Positions 8,131 to 16,533 of a stretch of 64,000 nt of DNA are shown one piece after another; within the stretch, counting starts at the first letter, position 1; the number at the start of each line of letters is the position of its first letter. Origin of the DNA: Merdicola sp963557785 (GTDB lineage: Bacteria > Bacillota > Clostridia > TANB77 > CAG-508); contig CAUWBF010000006.1 in assembly GCA_963557785.1 (NCBI GenBank), forward strand, positions 37,895-101,894, in the 5' to 3' direction. The notes below the pieces were generated by a model, which was not told where the DNA came from, did no database searches, and saw only the letters and a program-made list of their open reading frames with translations. Both the position numbers and the translations under genes were made by a program.

Positions 8131-8661
8131 TTGGCAAGAAATAGAAAGTTAGGAAAAACAACTGCACAAAGAAATGCTATGTTAAGAACACAAGTAACTG
8201 ATTTATTATTACATGGAAGAATAACAACAACAGAAGCAAGAGCTAAAGAAGTAAAAGCTATAGCTGATAGTATAGTTGCATTAGCAATAAGAGAAAAAGA
8301 CAATTTCGAAACTGTAGATGTAAAAGTTGTTAGAGCTAAATTAGATAATAATGGAAACAAAGTTACTGAATTAGTAAAAAGCAAAAATGGTAAAGAATAT
8401 TTAAAAGTTGTTAAGGAAGAAGTAACTGAAAAAAGACAAAAAGACATGCCATCAAGATTAAATGCAAGAAGAGCAATAATGAACAAAATAAACAAAGTTA
8501 AAGGTTCAGATGGAAAAAATATAGATTTAACAGCTAAATTATTTGGAGAAATAGCAGAAAAATATACTTCAGCTGGTAATGTTGGAGGATATACAAGAAT
8601 AGTTAAAGCAGGACCAAGAAAAGGTGATGCTGCAGAGATGGCTATATTAGAATTAATCTAA
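8131..8661 (+). CDS. rplQ: 50S ribosomal protein L17 (long form)
   Basis: The N-terminus (MARNRKLGKTTAQRNAMLRTQVTDLLLHGRITTTEARAKEVK) and the C-terminus (GGYTRIVKAGPRKGDAAEMAILELI) are L17. At 176 residues it is longer than the usual 115-130 because of a lysine-rich central insertion of about 50 residues. TTG 8131 aligns with the family start; GTG 8122 is three codons upstream and nearer the AGAAAGG site. Last gene of the operon, followed by a terminator. Confidence 0.94.
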   Translation: MARNRKLGKTTAQRNAMLRTQVTDLLLHGRITTTEARAKEVKAIADSIVALAIREKDNFETVDVKVVRAKLDNNGNKVTELVKSKNGKEYLKVVKEEVTEKRQKDMPSRLNARRAIMNKINKVKGSDGKNIDLTAKLFGEIAEKYTSAGNVGGYTRIVKAGPRKGDAAEMAILELI

Positions 8662-8679
8662 TTTTAATAAAATAAAGAA

Positions 8680-8707
8680 GACACAGTAATAACTGTGTTT
8701 TTTTTAT
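8680..8707 (+). terminator. Rho-independent terminator of the ribosomal operon
   Basis: ACACAGT, loop AATA, ACTGTGT, then eight or more T residues. It ends the rplF-rplQ transcript. Confidence 0.92.
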
Positions 8708-8759
8708 TTTATAAAGAGTATTTTCTAAGAATTAGTAAATAATATTTTTAGGTGATTAT

Positions 8760-9608
8760 ATGGAATTATTATTCGAGATTATTAAATTTATTTTTTATAC
8801 AGCTATTATTATTGCTATTGCTAAATATATTTTAGTTAATTTACTAAGAAATTTTGCTGAAAGTTTGAACTTAAAACCAAAAATTATTGGAAATATTGCA
8901 GGGATTGCTACATCAATTCCAGAGTTATTAACAATATCTTTAGCATCTATAACAGGATTAGCATATACTGGAATATATAATGTTATAAGCTCAAATATAA
9001 TAAACCTAATATTATATATAATTTCCACAATTTATAATAAAAATATAAAAATATTGAGAAATAAAGCTATAAAAATGGATTTAATATTGGTTATTTTCAC
9101 TATTTTCATACCAATATTTATTATTAATATGAATTTAGAGAAAGATTTATCAATTATACCCATATTTATATTATTATTTATATTATTTTATTTTATAAAT
9201 CATAGAACGCATAATTATTATTTAAAAAATTACGAGAAGGTAATTGAAAATAATATTTTAGAAGAAGAAAAATATAAAAAGAATAAAACGAATTTAATAA
9301 TAAAATATAGTATATATATTCTAATTGTAGGAATATTATTATTTTTTGTAGGAAATTTACTTAGTGATACTTTAGAAAAACTATGCAATAAATTTAATAT
9401 TAAAGAATCTTTTATAGGAATTATTTTAGGATTTGCAACAAGTATACCAGAATTAATTACTTTTTTTGAATCACAGAAATATAATAAAAATTCTAATAAT
9501 GATTTATTAGGAGTAGTAGAATCTACAAATAATTTATTAACATCAAATATATTAAATTTATTTATAATTCAGAGTATAGGAATACTATTATTAAAAATAT
9601 TTCAATAA
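8760..9608 (+). CDS. Sodium/calcium exchanger-like membrane protein (CaCA superfamily)
   Basis: 282 residues with about ten hydrophobic segments arranged as an inverted repeat. Each half has an alpha-repeat-like motif: GIATSIPELLTISLAS...NVISSNIINL and GFATSIPELITFFES...VESTNNLLTSNILNL. These match the GTSxPE...G..GxNxxN pattern of CaCA antiporters, including the paired glutamates, so a cation/proton or Na+/Ca2+ exchange role is likely. Shorter than typical (about 320). Alone between terminator and DUF2508 gene; very AT-rich. Confidence 0.75.
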   Translation: MELLFEIIKFIFYTAIIIAIAKYILVNLLRNFAESLNLKPKIIGNIAGIATSIPELLTISLASITGLAYTGIYNVISSNIINLILYIISTIYNKNIKILRNKAIKMDLILVIFTIFIPIFIINMNLEKDLSIIPIFILLFILFYFINHRTHNYYLKNYEKVIENNILEEEKYKKNKTNLIIKYSIYILIVGILLFFVGNLLSDTLEKLCNKFNIKESFIGIILGFATSIPELITFFESQKYNKNSNNDLLGVVESTNNLLTSNILNLFIIQSIGILLLKIFQ

Positions 9609-9681
9609 TTTTCAAATATAGTAATAAATAGGAATATTTATGAATATACTATTTATAGGAATTATTGGAGATGATTTAAAT

Positions 9682-9966
9682 ATGAATGAAGAATATATAA
9701 AATATAAGCCGATTATAGAGAAGACTGAAGAAGATAAAGATATTGAATTAATGCAAAGCTTAATAAAAGCAAAAATGGAATTAGAGGCTGCGAATAAAAA
9801 TTATGAATTTGCTGAAGCAGAACTCATAGACTATTATGTATATCAAATTAAAGCTAGTCAATCAAAAATAGACTATCTACTAAAGAAAATAAAGAAGAAA
9901 GGACTAATGCTTGATATTGTAAATGAAACTAACTTAAGATTAGAAAATAGAAATGAAGTAGGATAA
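9682..9966 (+). CDS. DUF2508 family protein (YaaL-like)
   Basis: 94-residue charged helical protein; the core (LIKAKMELEAANKNYEFAEAELIDYYVYQIKASQSKIDYLLKKIKKKG) matches the DUF2508/YaaL family. The frame is open from ATG 9640, but the first 14 codons are not family-like and GGAG lies before ATG 9682. It is followed by a BofA-like gene, the same yaaL-bofA adjacency known in Bacillus subtilis. Function unknown. Confidence 0.75.
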   Translation: MNEEYIKYKPIIEKTEEDKDIELMQSLIKAKMELEAANKNYEFAEAELIDYYVYQIKASQSKIDYLLKKIKKKGLMLDIVNETNLRLENRNEVG

Positions 9967-10029
9967 GAATATTTGTCCAAAGTATAGCATATTGTATAGA
10001 AAGAACTATATTTTATAGGAGGATGTACT

Positions 10030-10296
10030 TTGGAAACTAATAATTTAATAACAATACTAGCCTGTATATTTTTTATTTTTATAATTGGAAAAATATTTAT
10101 ATTACCATTAAAAAGTATATGTAAATTATCAATAAACTCTATTTTAGGTGGAGTTTTAATATATATTATAAATATAGTTGGGACAATATTTAATTTTCAT
10201 ATAGGGTTGAATTTAATTACTTCCATTTTTATCGGAATATTGGGAATACCAGGTGCTATATTACTTATTATTTTGAAAATTATAGTAAATATATAA
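10030..10296 (+). CDS. BofA family protein (pro-sigma-K processing inhibitor-like)
   Basis: 88-residue membrane protein with two or three hydrophobic helices. The motif NSILGGVLIYIINIVG...FHIGLNLITSIFIGILGIPGAILLIIL is characteristic of BofA. In Bacillus, BofA inhibits SpoIVFB, which cleaves pro-sigma-K late in sporulation. TTG start, preceded by ATAGGAGG. Consistent with the other sporulation genes in the window. Confidence 0.8.
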   Translation: METNNLITILACIFFIFIIGKIFILPLKSICKLSINSILGGVLIYIINIVGTIFNFHIGLNLITSIFIGILGIPGAILLIILKIIVNI

Positions 10297-10325
10297 TTTA
10301 CATAATCTTAAATCAATGATATAAT
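10297..10325 (+). promoter_or_regulatory. Sigma-A type promoter for the bactofilin-like gene
   Basis: TTTACA (10297-10302), 17-bp spacer, TATAAT (10320-10325). It overlaps the end of the bofA-like gene and gives the next gene its own transcription start. Confidence 0.7.
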
Positions 10326-10375
10326 AAGAAGGCAACCGTAAATAGGGCTTAATTTGAAAAGGAGGTAATGAGCCT

Positions 10376-10876
10376 ATGGACAAAAATCGGAACTCATATG
10401 AAGTAGCAGCAATAATTACTAATGGCAGTTTAATGTTCACAGATGAGTATACCGAAATCAGGGGAAATGTTCATATTACTAAAGAATTAACCTTTGATGG
10501 CGATGTAACAATCTATGGAGATGTGACTGCGGATACAATTAAAGTTGCTGGTAACATGGATGTAAAGGGAAATCTTGTTGCAAATGTACTGGAAGCAGAT
10601 GGCGAAGTCTTAGTTGAGAAGTCAGCAAGAATAGCCGATGTATGCAGTGAGTCCTTCTACGTAAAAGAGGATTTTGAAAGTACAGTAGAAATTGAGACCG
10701 GCATTTTAATGGTAGGGCGGAATCTGAAGGCATTTGTTGTTTCATTAGGAAACGATGAAAACGAAAAGTTGGAGGATGTATTAGTAGTTGACGGCAAAGT
10801 TTGTGTAGAAGAAGCAATATACGTCAATGAAGAAGCTGAATTCATTAGCGAGGAAGAGATACCGTTGTCCGAATAA
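10376..10876 (+). CDS. Bactofilin-like polymer-forming protein, base composition unlike neighbours
   Basis: 166 residues built of short beta-strand repeats with regular hydrophobic spacing (IRGNVHITKELTFDGDVTIYGDVTADTIKVAGNMDVKGNLVANVLEADGEV), as in bactofilins, which form right-handed beta-helical filaments. The C-terminus is very acidic. Only low confidence can be given to the family. GC content and codon use are clearly higher than in the flanks: it uses CGG (10388, 10718), CTG and GCC codons, rare elsewhere here. Own promoter, AAAGGAGGT site and terminator: a self-contained unit, probably acquired. Confidence 0.55.
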   Translation: MDKNRNSYEVAAIITNGSLMFTDEYTEIRGNVHITKELTFDGDVTIYGDVTADTIKVAGNMDVKGNLVANVLEADGEVLVEKSARIADVCSESFYVKEDFESTVEIETGILMVGRNLKAFVVSLGNDENEKLEDVLVVDGKVCVEEAIYVNEEAEFISEEEIPLSE

Positions 10877-10902
10877 TCAGTACCGAATTAATATCTAGAC
10901 GA

Positions 10903-10938
10903 GGGAGATTGGTAAGTTCCAATCTCCCTTTATTTTTG
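10903..10938 (+). terminator. Rho-independent terminator
   Basis: GGGAGATTGG, loop, CCAATCTCCC, then TTTATTTTT. It closes the bactofilin-like transcript. Confidence 0.9.
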
Positions 10939-10952
10939 TATTATAAAATTAA

Positions 10953-11390
10953 TTAGTCAGTAGTAGTAGCATCTTTTTTAGTCTTATGAATTGTTCCTCT
11001 TGGATGCTGAGGAGGAGCATAGATAGAGTATAACTTAATTGGGGTAGTACCAATATTAATTAGGTTATGCCATTTACCAGCAGGTATTACAAATGCAAAA
11101 TTATCAAATACTTTTCTTTGGAAATTTAAATTATTTTTGTCATTTCCAATTTGAAGTAATCCTATACCACTTTCAATTCTAATAAACTGATCTACATCAG
11201 GATGCATTTCTAAACCGATACTATCACCAGATTCAATACTCATTAATGTGATTTGCAAATGATTACCAGTCCATAATGCAGTACGAAAATTATTATTTTG
11301 TAATGTAGCTTCTTCAATGTTAATTAAAAATGGTTCTGGACCATAATCTTGTATATAATTAGGATATATTCTATTGTAGAAGTTATTCAT
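10953..11390 (-). CDS. Cupin domain protein
   Basis: 145-residue single-domain cupin. Motif 1 is GDSIGLEMHPDVDQFIRIESG and motif 2 is PAGKWHNLINIG, which supply the usual metal-binding histidines and glutamate or its equivalents (H, D/E, H). The C-terminal YAPPQHPRGTIHKTKKDA is common in clostridial members of this group annotated as cupin_2 or mannose-6-phosphate-isomerase-like. The substrate is not known. It has its own promoter with a palindrome. Confidence 0.8.
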   Translation of the reverse strand: MNNFYNRIYPNYIQDYGPEPFLINIEEATLQNNNFRTALWTGNHLQITLMSIESGDSIGLEMHPDVDQFIRIESGIGLLQIGNDKNNLNFQRKVFDNFAFVIPAGKWHNLINIGTTPIKLYSIYAPPQHPRGTIHKTKKDATTTD

Positions 11391-11416
11391 ATTTTTATTT
11401 CCTTTCTTATTTTTTT

Positions 11417-11454
11417 ATATACTATAGTATATGAAAATTAATATAAAAAGTTAA
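11417..11454 (-). promoter_or_regulatory. Promoter of the cupin gene with palindromic operator candidate
   Basis: On the minus strand TTAACT (11454-11449), 17-bp spacer, TATACT (11431-11426). A perfect 16-bp palindrome ATATACTATAGTATAT (11417-11432) covers the -10 box, an arrangement suited to repression. Confidence 0.6.
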
Positions 11455-11462
11455 TAAATTAA

Positions 11463-11498
11463 ATAAACTACCCTAGATTAATTGTAATCTAGGGTAGT
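11463..11498 (-). terminator. Terminator of glmS
   Basis: A 14-bp perfect stem ACTACCCTAGATTA/TAATCTAGGGTAGT (11467-11498), followed on the minus strand by a T-rich tail. It lies 13 bases beyond the glmS stop. Confidence 0.85.
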
Positions 11499-11511
11499 AA
11501 AAGTAAATTAA

Positions 11512-13350
11512 TTATTCAACTGTTACTGATTTTGCTAAGTTTCTAGGCTTATCAACATCTAATCCTTTGAACTTAGAAATATAGTAAGATAATAATTGTA
11601 AAGGAATTATAGAAATTATTGGAGCAAGCATTGGATGAACATTAGGAATATGAATAATTTCATTAAATGAATTGTTATTTAATTCTTGATTTGTAACAAC
11701 TAAAGTTTTAGCTCCACGAGTGATAACCTCTTGAATATTACTTATTGTTTTAGGTGCTAAATTTGGATCAGTTATTATACTAATAACTGTTATATCATTT
11801 TCAATTAAGGCAATAGGTCCATGCTTTAATTCACCAGCAGCATAAGCATCTGAATGAATATATGAAATTTCTTTTAGTTTTAAAGATGCTTCTAAGGCTA
11901 CAGCATAGTCCAAGCCTCTACCAATAAAGAATATATCTTTTTCTTTATAAATTTTATTTGCAAAAGCTTTTATATTATCTATATTTTTTAAAACTTCTTC
12001 AGCTTTTTTAGAAATATCTATAAGTTCAGCTTTTAGGTTATTTACTAATTCTTCATCAGCACTACATAATATTTCACTAAAATGTAAAGCTAAGATAGTT
12101 AATAAAACTAATTGAGAAGTGTAAGCCTTTGTAGAAGCAACAGCTATTTCCGGACCAGCATGAGTATAAATAGTAAAATCAGCTTCTCTAGTAATAGAAC
12201 TGCCAATTACATTAGATATTGCTAAAGTTTTGCATCCTTTAGATTTAGATAACTTTAATGCAGCTATAGTATCTGCTGTTTCACCAGATTGACTAATATA
12301 GATACATAATGTTTTAGAATCTATTAATGGATTTTTATATCTAAATTCAGAAGCAACTTCTACTTCAACAGGTATCTTACATAATTGTTCAAATAAATTT
12401 CTTGTAGCAAGACCAGCATGCATAGCAGTACCACAGGCTACAATATATATTTTATTTATACTACTTAAATATTCTTTTGAAATATCTAAATCATCAAAAT
12501 AAATTTTTTCTTCATTTAATTTTGCACCAATTGTTTCTCTTATAGCGATAGGTTGTTCATATATTTCTTTTAGCATAAAATCATCATAACCATCTTTTTC
12601 TGCAGAAGATGCATTCCATTCTATGCTCTTACAATCTAAATCGATCTCATTTAAATCATTATCATAAAACTTAATATCGGATTTTGAAAGTAGAGCAAAT
12701 TCCAAATCATTTAATAAATAAAAGTTTTTAGTAAATGAAAGTATAGCAGGTATATCAGAAGAAATAAAGTTTTCATCAATACCTTTTCCTATAACTAAAG
12801 GACTATCTTTTCTAACAACAATCATATTTTCTGGAAAATCCTTACATAGAATTTCAATAGCAAAGCTTCCTTTTAAATCGTTACAAGCTCTTTTTACAGA
12901 ATGTAAAAAAGATAATTTATTTTTTTCATCTTCCATAGAATAATAATAATTAATTAAGTTAGGTATAACTTCAGTATCAGTGTCTGATAAAAATTTAATA
13001 TTATTATTTTCTAAAAATTTTTTAAGTTCATTATAATTTTCAATAATACCATTGTGAACTACTGCAAAAGTGTTACTATTATCCATATGTGGATGCGAAT
13101 TTAATTTTGAAGGTTTTCCATGAGTTGCCCATCTTGTATGAGCTATTCCAATTGTACCTTCAAGATTATCTATTCCATCTAAATTATAAAGGTTATTTAC
13201 TCTTCCTTTATCTTTCATTATAGAGATACCACTTTTTTCCATTGTAGCAATTCCAGCTGAATCATATCCTCTATATTCTAGTCTTAAAAGACCATTAATA
13301 AGTATAGGGCTAGCTTTTCTAGTCCCTATATAACCAACTATTCCACACAA
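11512..13350 (-). CDS. glmS: Glutamine-fructose-6-phosphate aminotransferase (isomerizing)
   Basis: 612 residues. Makes glucosamine-6-phosphate from fructose-6-phosphate and glutamine, the first step to UDP-GlcNAc for cell wall. Cys2 of MCGIVGYIG is the glutaminase nucleophile; the glutaminase domain (HTRWATHGKPS) is followed by two SIS sugar-isomerase domains (SQSGETADTIAAL, ASTKAYTSQL) and the C-terminal DKPRNLAKSVTVE. TTG start with TTAGGAGG. The 5' leader is a glmS ribozyme, so expression should fall when glucosamine-6-phosphate is abundant. Confidence 0.98.
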   Translation of the reverse strand: MCGIVGYIGTRKASPILINGLLRLEYRGYDSAGIATMEKSGISIMKDKGRVNNLYNLDGIDNLEGTIGIAHTRWATHGKPSKLNSHPHMDNSNTFAVVHNGIIENYNELKKFLENNNIKFLSDTDTEVIPNLINYYYSMEDEKNKLSFLHSVKRACNDLKGSFAIEILCKDFPENMIVVRKDSPLVIGKGIDENFISSDIPAILSFTKNFYLLNDLEFALLSKSDIKFYDNDLNEIDLDCKSIEWNASSAEKDGYDDFMLKEIYEQPIAIRETIGAKLNEEKIYFDDLDISKEYLSSINKIYIVACGTAMHAGLATRNLFEQLCKIPVEVEVASEFRYKNPLIDSKTLCIYISQSGETADTIAALKLSKSKGCKTLAISNVIGSSITREADFTIYTHAGPEIAVASTKAYTSQLVLLTILALHFSEILCSADEELVNNLKAELIDISKKAEEVLKNIDNIKAFANKIYKEKDIFFIGRGLDYAVALEASLKLKEISYIHSDAYAAGELKHGPIALIENDITVISIITDPNLAPKTISNIQEVITRGAKTLVVTNQELNNNSFNEIIHIPNVHPMLAPIISIIPLQLLSYYISKFKGLDVDKPRNLAKSVTVE

Positions 13351-13431
13351 ATTTCAGTTCCTCCTAAATAATAAAGTTTGAAACTAAAACGGTACTTTAA
13401 ATAAAGCTTTATTATTAGATTTGTTATAATA

Positions 13432-13548
13432 TTGCTACTATTTTTTGCTAATAATTATTGGGAAAGCATACCACAGAGTCACCCGCCGAAAATTTCGATA
13501 CTACTCTGACCTCGTCAACAATAAAGATATTGTTCTGGCGCTAGTGTT
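13432..13548 (-). ncRNA. glmS ribozyme-riboswitch
   Basis: Read on the minus strand, AGCGCCAGAAC (13542-13532) is the invariant cleavage-site and P1/P2 segment; self-cleavage is expected between positions 13542 and 13541. The conserved GTTGACGAGG, TATCGAAATTTTCGGCGG and GGTATGC core elements follow in the right order. It is directly upstream of glmS. Established: the RNA cleaves itself with glucosamine-6-phosphate as cofactor, leading to mRNA decay. Confidence 0.95.
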
Positions 13549-13618
13549 ATTTATGATATAAAGAAACCTCCTTTTAAAAAATATTTTATTTATTAGTACT
13601 TTTTTAGTTACTTTTATT

Positions 13619-13647
13619 ATATTACAACATATTAAAAAAAGTAGCAA
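13619..13647 (-). promoter_or_regulatory. Promoter of the glmS ribozyme-glmS transcript
   Basis: On the minus strand TTGCTA (13647-13642), 17-bp spacer, TAATAT (13624-13619). Transcription would start about 70 bases before the ribozyme cleavage site. Confidence 0.6.
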
Positions 13648-13755
13648 GTCCTAAAAAAATGAAATTAAAAATTAAAACTATTTATATAAAAATAGTTGAA
13701 TTTTTTTATGTTTTAATATAAAATTGAAAAAGATTATTTAAGCACGGAGGAACGA

Positions 13756-14416
13756 ATGATAACATTAAAAGATGTAAAGAATAATCCAGAAATTAATGGA
13801 TTTATCGAAGGAGTACAAAAGCAATTAAATGCATTAGGGTATACGGAACATTCGTATAGGCACATTGGAATAGTATCAGAAAGAGCAGGAAAAATACTTA
13901 AATCATTACGGATATGATGAACGAACAGTAGAATTAGCAAAAATAGCTGGCTACTTGCATGATATAGGAAACTGTGTAAATAGAGTAGATCACGCACATT
14001 CAGGAGCAATTTTAAGTAATAGTATTCTAAAAGAAATGGGAATGGACATAAAAGAAAGAACTGAAATTGTGATGGCTATAGGAAATCATGATGAAAAAAC
14101 AGGAACAGCAGTGAATGACATATCTGCAGCATTAATATTAGCAGACAAGTCAGATGTACATAGAGATAGAGTAGTAAATAAAAATTTATCTACATTTGAT
14201 ATACACGATAGAGTAAATTATGCAGTAACTAAAGCTTGTCTTAATATAGATAGTAAAAATAGAAAAGTAATTTTGGATTTGAGTATAGATACTAAGATAT
14301 GTCCTGTATTAGACTATTTTGAAATATTTATGGATAGAACAATGATGAGTAAATATGCAGCAAAATTTTTAAATGTTTGGTTTGAACTAATAATAAATGA
14401 TACAAAGCTATTATAA
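13756..14416 (+). pseudogene. HD-domain phosphohydrolase-like gene with +1 frameshift at a CGG codon
   Basis: From ATG 13756 (CGGAGG site) the zero frame gives MITLKDVKNNPEINGF...GKILKSL, then CGG (13909-13911), ATA and TGA. Skipping one base, the frame starting with GGA at 13910 continues GYDERTVELAKIAGYLHDIGN to the stop at 14416. Together this is one 219-residue HD-domain protein: HS/RH, HD in YLHDIGN, H in GNHDEK, and D in LADKSDVHR. Such proteins are probably nucleotide phosphohydrolases. Either a frameshift mutation or assembly error, or programmed +1 frameshifting; the second half is well preserved. Confidence 0.8.
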
Positions 14417-14433
14417 ACTAAGGAGGAATAAAA

Positions 14434-15804
14434 GTGAAAGAAAAGAACAAAGAAAACAAATTAAAAAAGATATTAATAATATTATTAATAGTATTAATAT
14501 CAATGATATCTTTCATAGGAATATACGTTAAAGATGGAAATAAAATGAAAGATATTATTCCAGAATATCTAATAGGATCAGATTTACAAGGGTATAGAGT
14601 ATTAAAACTAAAAGTTGATGATTCAACTAAGGAAGTTATAAAAGATGCTGATGGAAATATTATTGAAAGTGCAACAGATGAAGAAATAGAAGAAAATGGT
14701 TACACAAAAACAGAAGAAGCAGTAAATGGACAAGAAATATTAAATGAAGAAAATTATTTACTAGCAAGAAAAATAATTTCAAACAGATTAAAAGACTTAC
14801 AAGTTTCAGACTATAAAGTAAGACAAAATATGGAAGATGGAAGTATTATTATTGAATTAAAAGAAGATACAAATACAGATGATGCAATTTCAAACCTAGT
14901 AACAAATGGTAAATTAGAAATGCAAGATAATGATACAAAAGAAGTACTTTTAAGTAATAGTGATATAAAAACAGCTCAAGTACTTTATAATACAACTACA
15001 ACAGGAACAACAGTATATTTGAGTATTGAATTTAACAAGGATGCTACAAAGAAACTGGAAGAAATATCAAATACTTATGTTTCATCAACAGATTCTGATG
15101 GAAATACTACAGAAAAAAAGATAAATTTATTAATAGATGATGAATCAATATTAACAACATCTTTTTCAGCACCTATAATAAATGGGAAATTACAATTATC
15201 AATAGGAAGTAGTTCATCAACAAGTGAAACAACTGATGTAGATACTTTAAACAAATATGTAAAACAGGCTCAAAATATGTCTGTAATAATAAAAAATGGA
15301 AAAATGCCATTAACATATACTTCAGACAGTAACAAATATATTGAAACACCAATAAATAAAGAGAGTATAAAAGTAACATTAATAGTAGTAGCAGTAATAT
15401 TAGCTATTATAATGATAGCTCTAATTATTAGATTTAAGGGAAAAGGATTATTAGCAGTACTATCACACGTAGGATTAAATGCGATTTTATTAATAATATT
15501 TAGATACACAAATGTTGAAATAGGATTAGGAGGACTAATTGCATTAGGATTCGTTCAACTAATAAATTACATTTTATTAGTTATGATGTTAAAAGAAAAT
15601 GAAACATCAGATGATACAAAAAAAGCTATAGTTAAATTTGCATATAGAATTATACCAGCATATATTATATCTATAGTATTCACTTTTATGAATTTCTTAC
15701 CTATTTATAGCTTTGGAATGGTTATATTTTGGGCAATAACTATAATATTTATATATAATATTTTTATAACAAGAAATTTAATAGAGAGTTCAAAAGAAAA
15801 ATAA
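14434..15804 (+). CDS. secD: SecD-like protein-export subunit (divergent)
   Basis: 456 residues: an N-terminal transmembrane helix (12-30), GSDLQGYRVLKLKV resembling the SecD GLDLQGG motif, a large extracytoplasmic domain with the ISNRLKDL and ELKEDTNTDDAISNLV pattern of SecD P1, and five C-terminal helices from about residue 319. SecD uses the proton-motive force to aid late steps of export. The transmembrane RND motifs are poorly conserved. GTG start with TAAGGAGG, 17 bp after the HD gene; secF follows. Confidence 0.75.
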   Translation: MKEKNKENKLKKILIILLIVLISMISFIGIYVKDGNKMKDIIPEYLIGSDLQGYRVLKLKVDDSTKEVIKDADGNIIESATDEEIEENGYTKTEEAVNGQEILNEENYLLARKIISNRLKDLQVSDYKVRQNMEDGSIIIELKEDTNTDDAISNLVTNGKLEMQDNDTKEVLLSNSDIKTAQVLYNTTTTGTTVYLSIEFNKDATKKLEEISNTYVSSTDSDGNTTEKKINLLIDDESILTTSFSAPIINGKLQLSIGSSSSTSETTDVDTLNKYVKQAQNMSVIIKNGKMPLTYTSDSNKYIETPINKESIKVTLIVVAVILAIIMIALIIRFKGKGLLAVLSHVGLNAILLIIFRYTNVEIGLGGLIALGFVQLINYILLVMMLKENETSDDTKKAIVKFAYRIIPAYIISIVFTFMNFLPIYSFGMVIFWAITIIFIYNIFITRNLIESSKEK

Positions 15805-15825
15805 TATATGAGAGGTGAAAACAAC

Positions 15826-16494
15826 ATGAAAAAAAATAGATTAGTTTATGTAATTATAGCTATAATAATAGTAGCTGGAGTTATAAACACATATTTAAAT
15901 AAATTTACATTTAGCTTAGCTTATGATAGTAGTGTAAGAATGGATGTATATATTGGAAAAGATTATGATACAGAAGAAGTAAGAAATTTAGTAAAAGAAA
16001 CTGTTGGTACTAATGATGTAATAATTCAAAAAGTAGAAACCTTTAATGATATGGTTGCAATAACAGCAAGAGAATTATCAGAAGAACAAAAAAAGAATAT
16101 TATAGATAAAATAAATGAAAAATACGAAACAGAGATAACTCTAGATGAAGTATCAGTAACTAATATTCCACATTATGATGGAACAGATTTATTAAATAGA
16201 TATGTGCTTCCAATGGTAATATCAGCAATAGTAATACTTATATATATAGCAATAAGATACAATAAATTAGGCATAGTAAAAATGCCTATAAGAACAATTT
16301 TATGGTCTATAATAGTAGAATTATTATATGTAAGTATAATTTCTTTAGCTAGAATACCAGTAAGTTTCTATACAATTCCTTTAGGAATTGTAATAGAAAT
16401 AATAGTATTAATTGCATTAGTAAATGTTTTTGAAAAAGAACTAGAAGATAAAAAAGCTGAAGAAAAGAAAGTAAGTAAAGAGGTAGAAGAATAA
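15826..16494 (+). CDS. secF: SecF-like protein-export subunit (short, divergent)
   Basis: 222 residues, clearly shorter than typical SecF (about 300). One N-terminal helix, then a SecF-like periplasmic segment (FTFSLAYDSSVRMDVYIGKDYD; normally FxxGxDFxGG), then only about three membrane helices instead of five, and a lysine/glutamate-rich tail. ATG 15826 is chosen over ATG 15808 because AGAGGTGA lies between them. Assigned mainly by its position after secD and by topology. Confidence 0.6.
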   Translation: MKKNRLVYVIIAIIIVAGVINTYLNKFTFSLAYDSSVRMDVYIGKDYDTEEVRNLVKETVGTNDVIIQKVETFNDMVAITARELSEEQKKNIIDKINEKYETEITLDEVSVTNIPHYDGTDLLNRYVLPMVISAIVILIYIAIRYNKLGIVKMPIRTILWSIIVELLYVSIISLARIPVSFYTIPLGIVIEIIVLIALVNVFEKELEDKKAEEKKVSKEVEE

Positions 16495-16499
16495 TAAAT

Positions 16500-16533
16500 A
16501 AAAAGGATTATCATTTTGATAATCCTTTTTTTA
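16500..16533. terminator. Bidirectional terminator between secF and the zinc-ribbon gene
   Basis: AAGGATTATCA, loop TTT, TGATAATCCTT with A-run before and T-run after, so it can stop transcription from both sides. Confidence 0.9.

Noticed and set aside
7977..8495. 172-codon minus-strand frame across rpoA/rplQ
   Set aside because: Antisense to two ribosomal-operon genes, low-complexity Leu/Ser/Phe product, no ribosome binding site.
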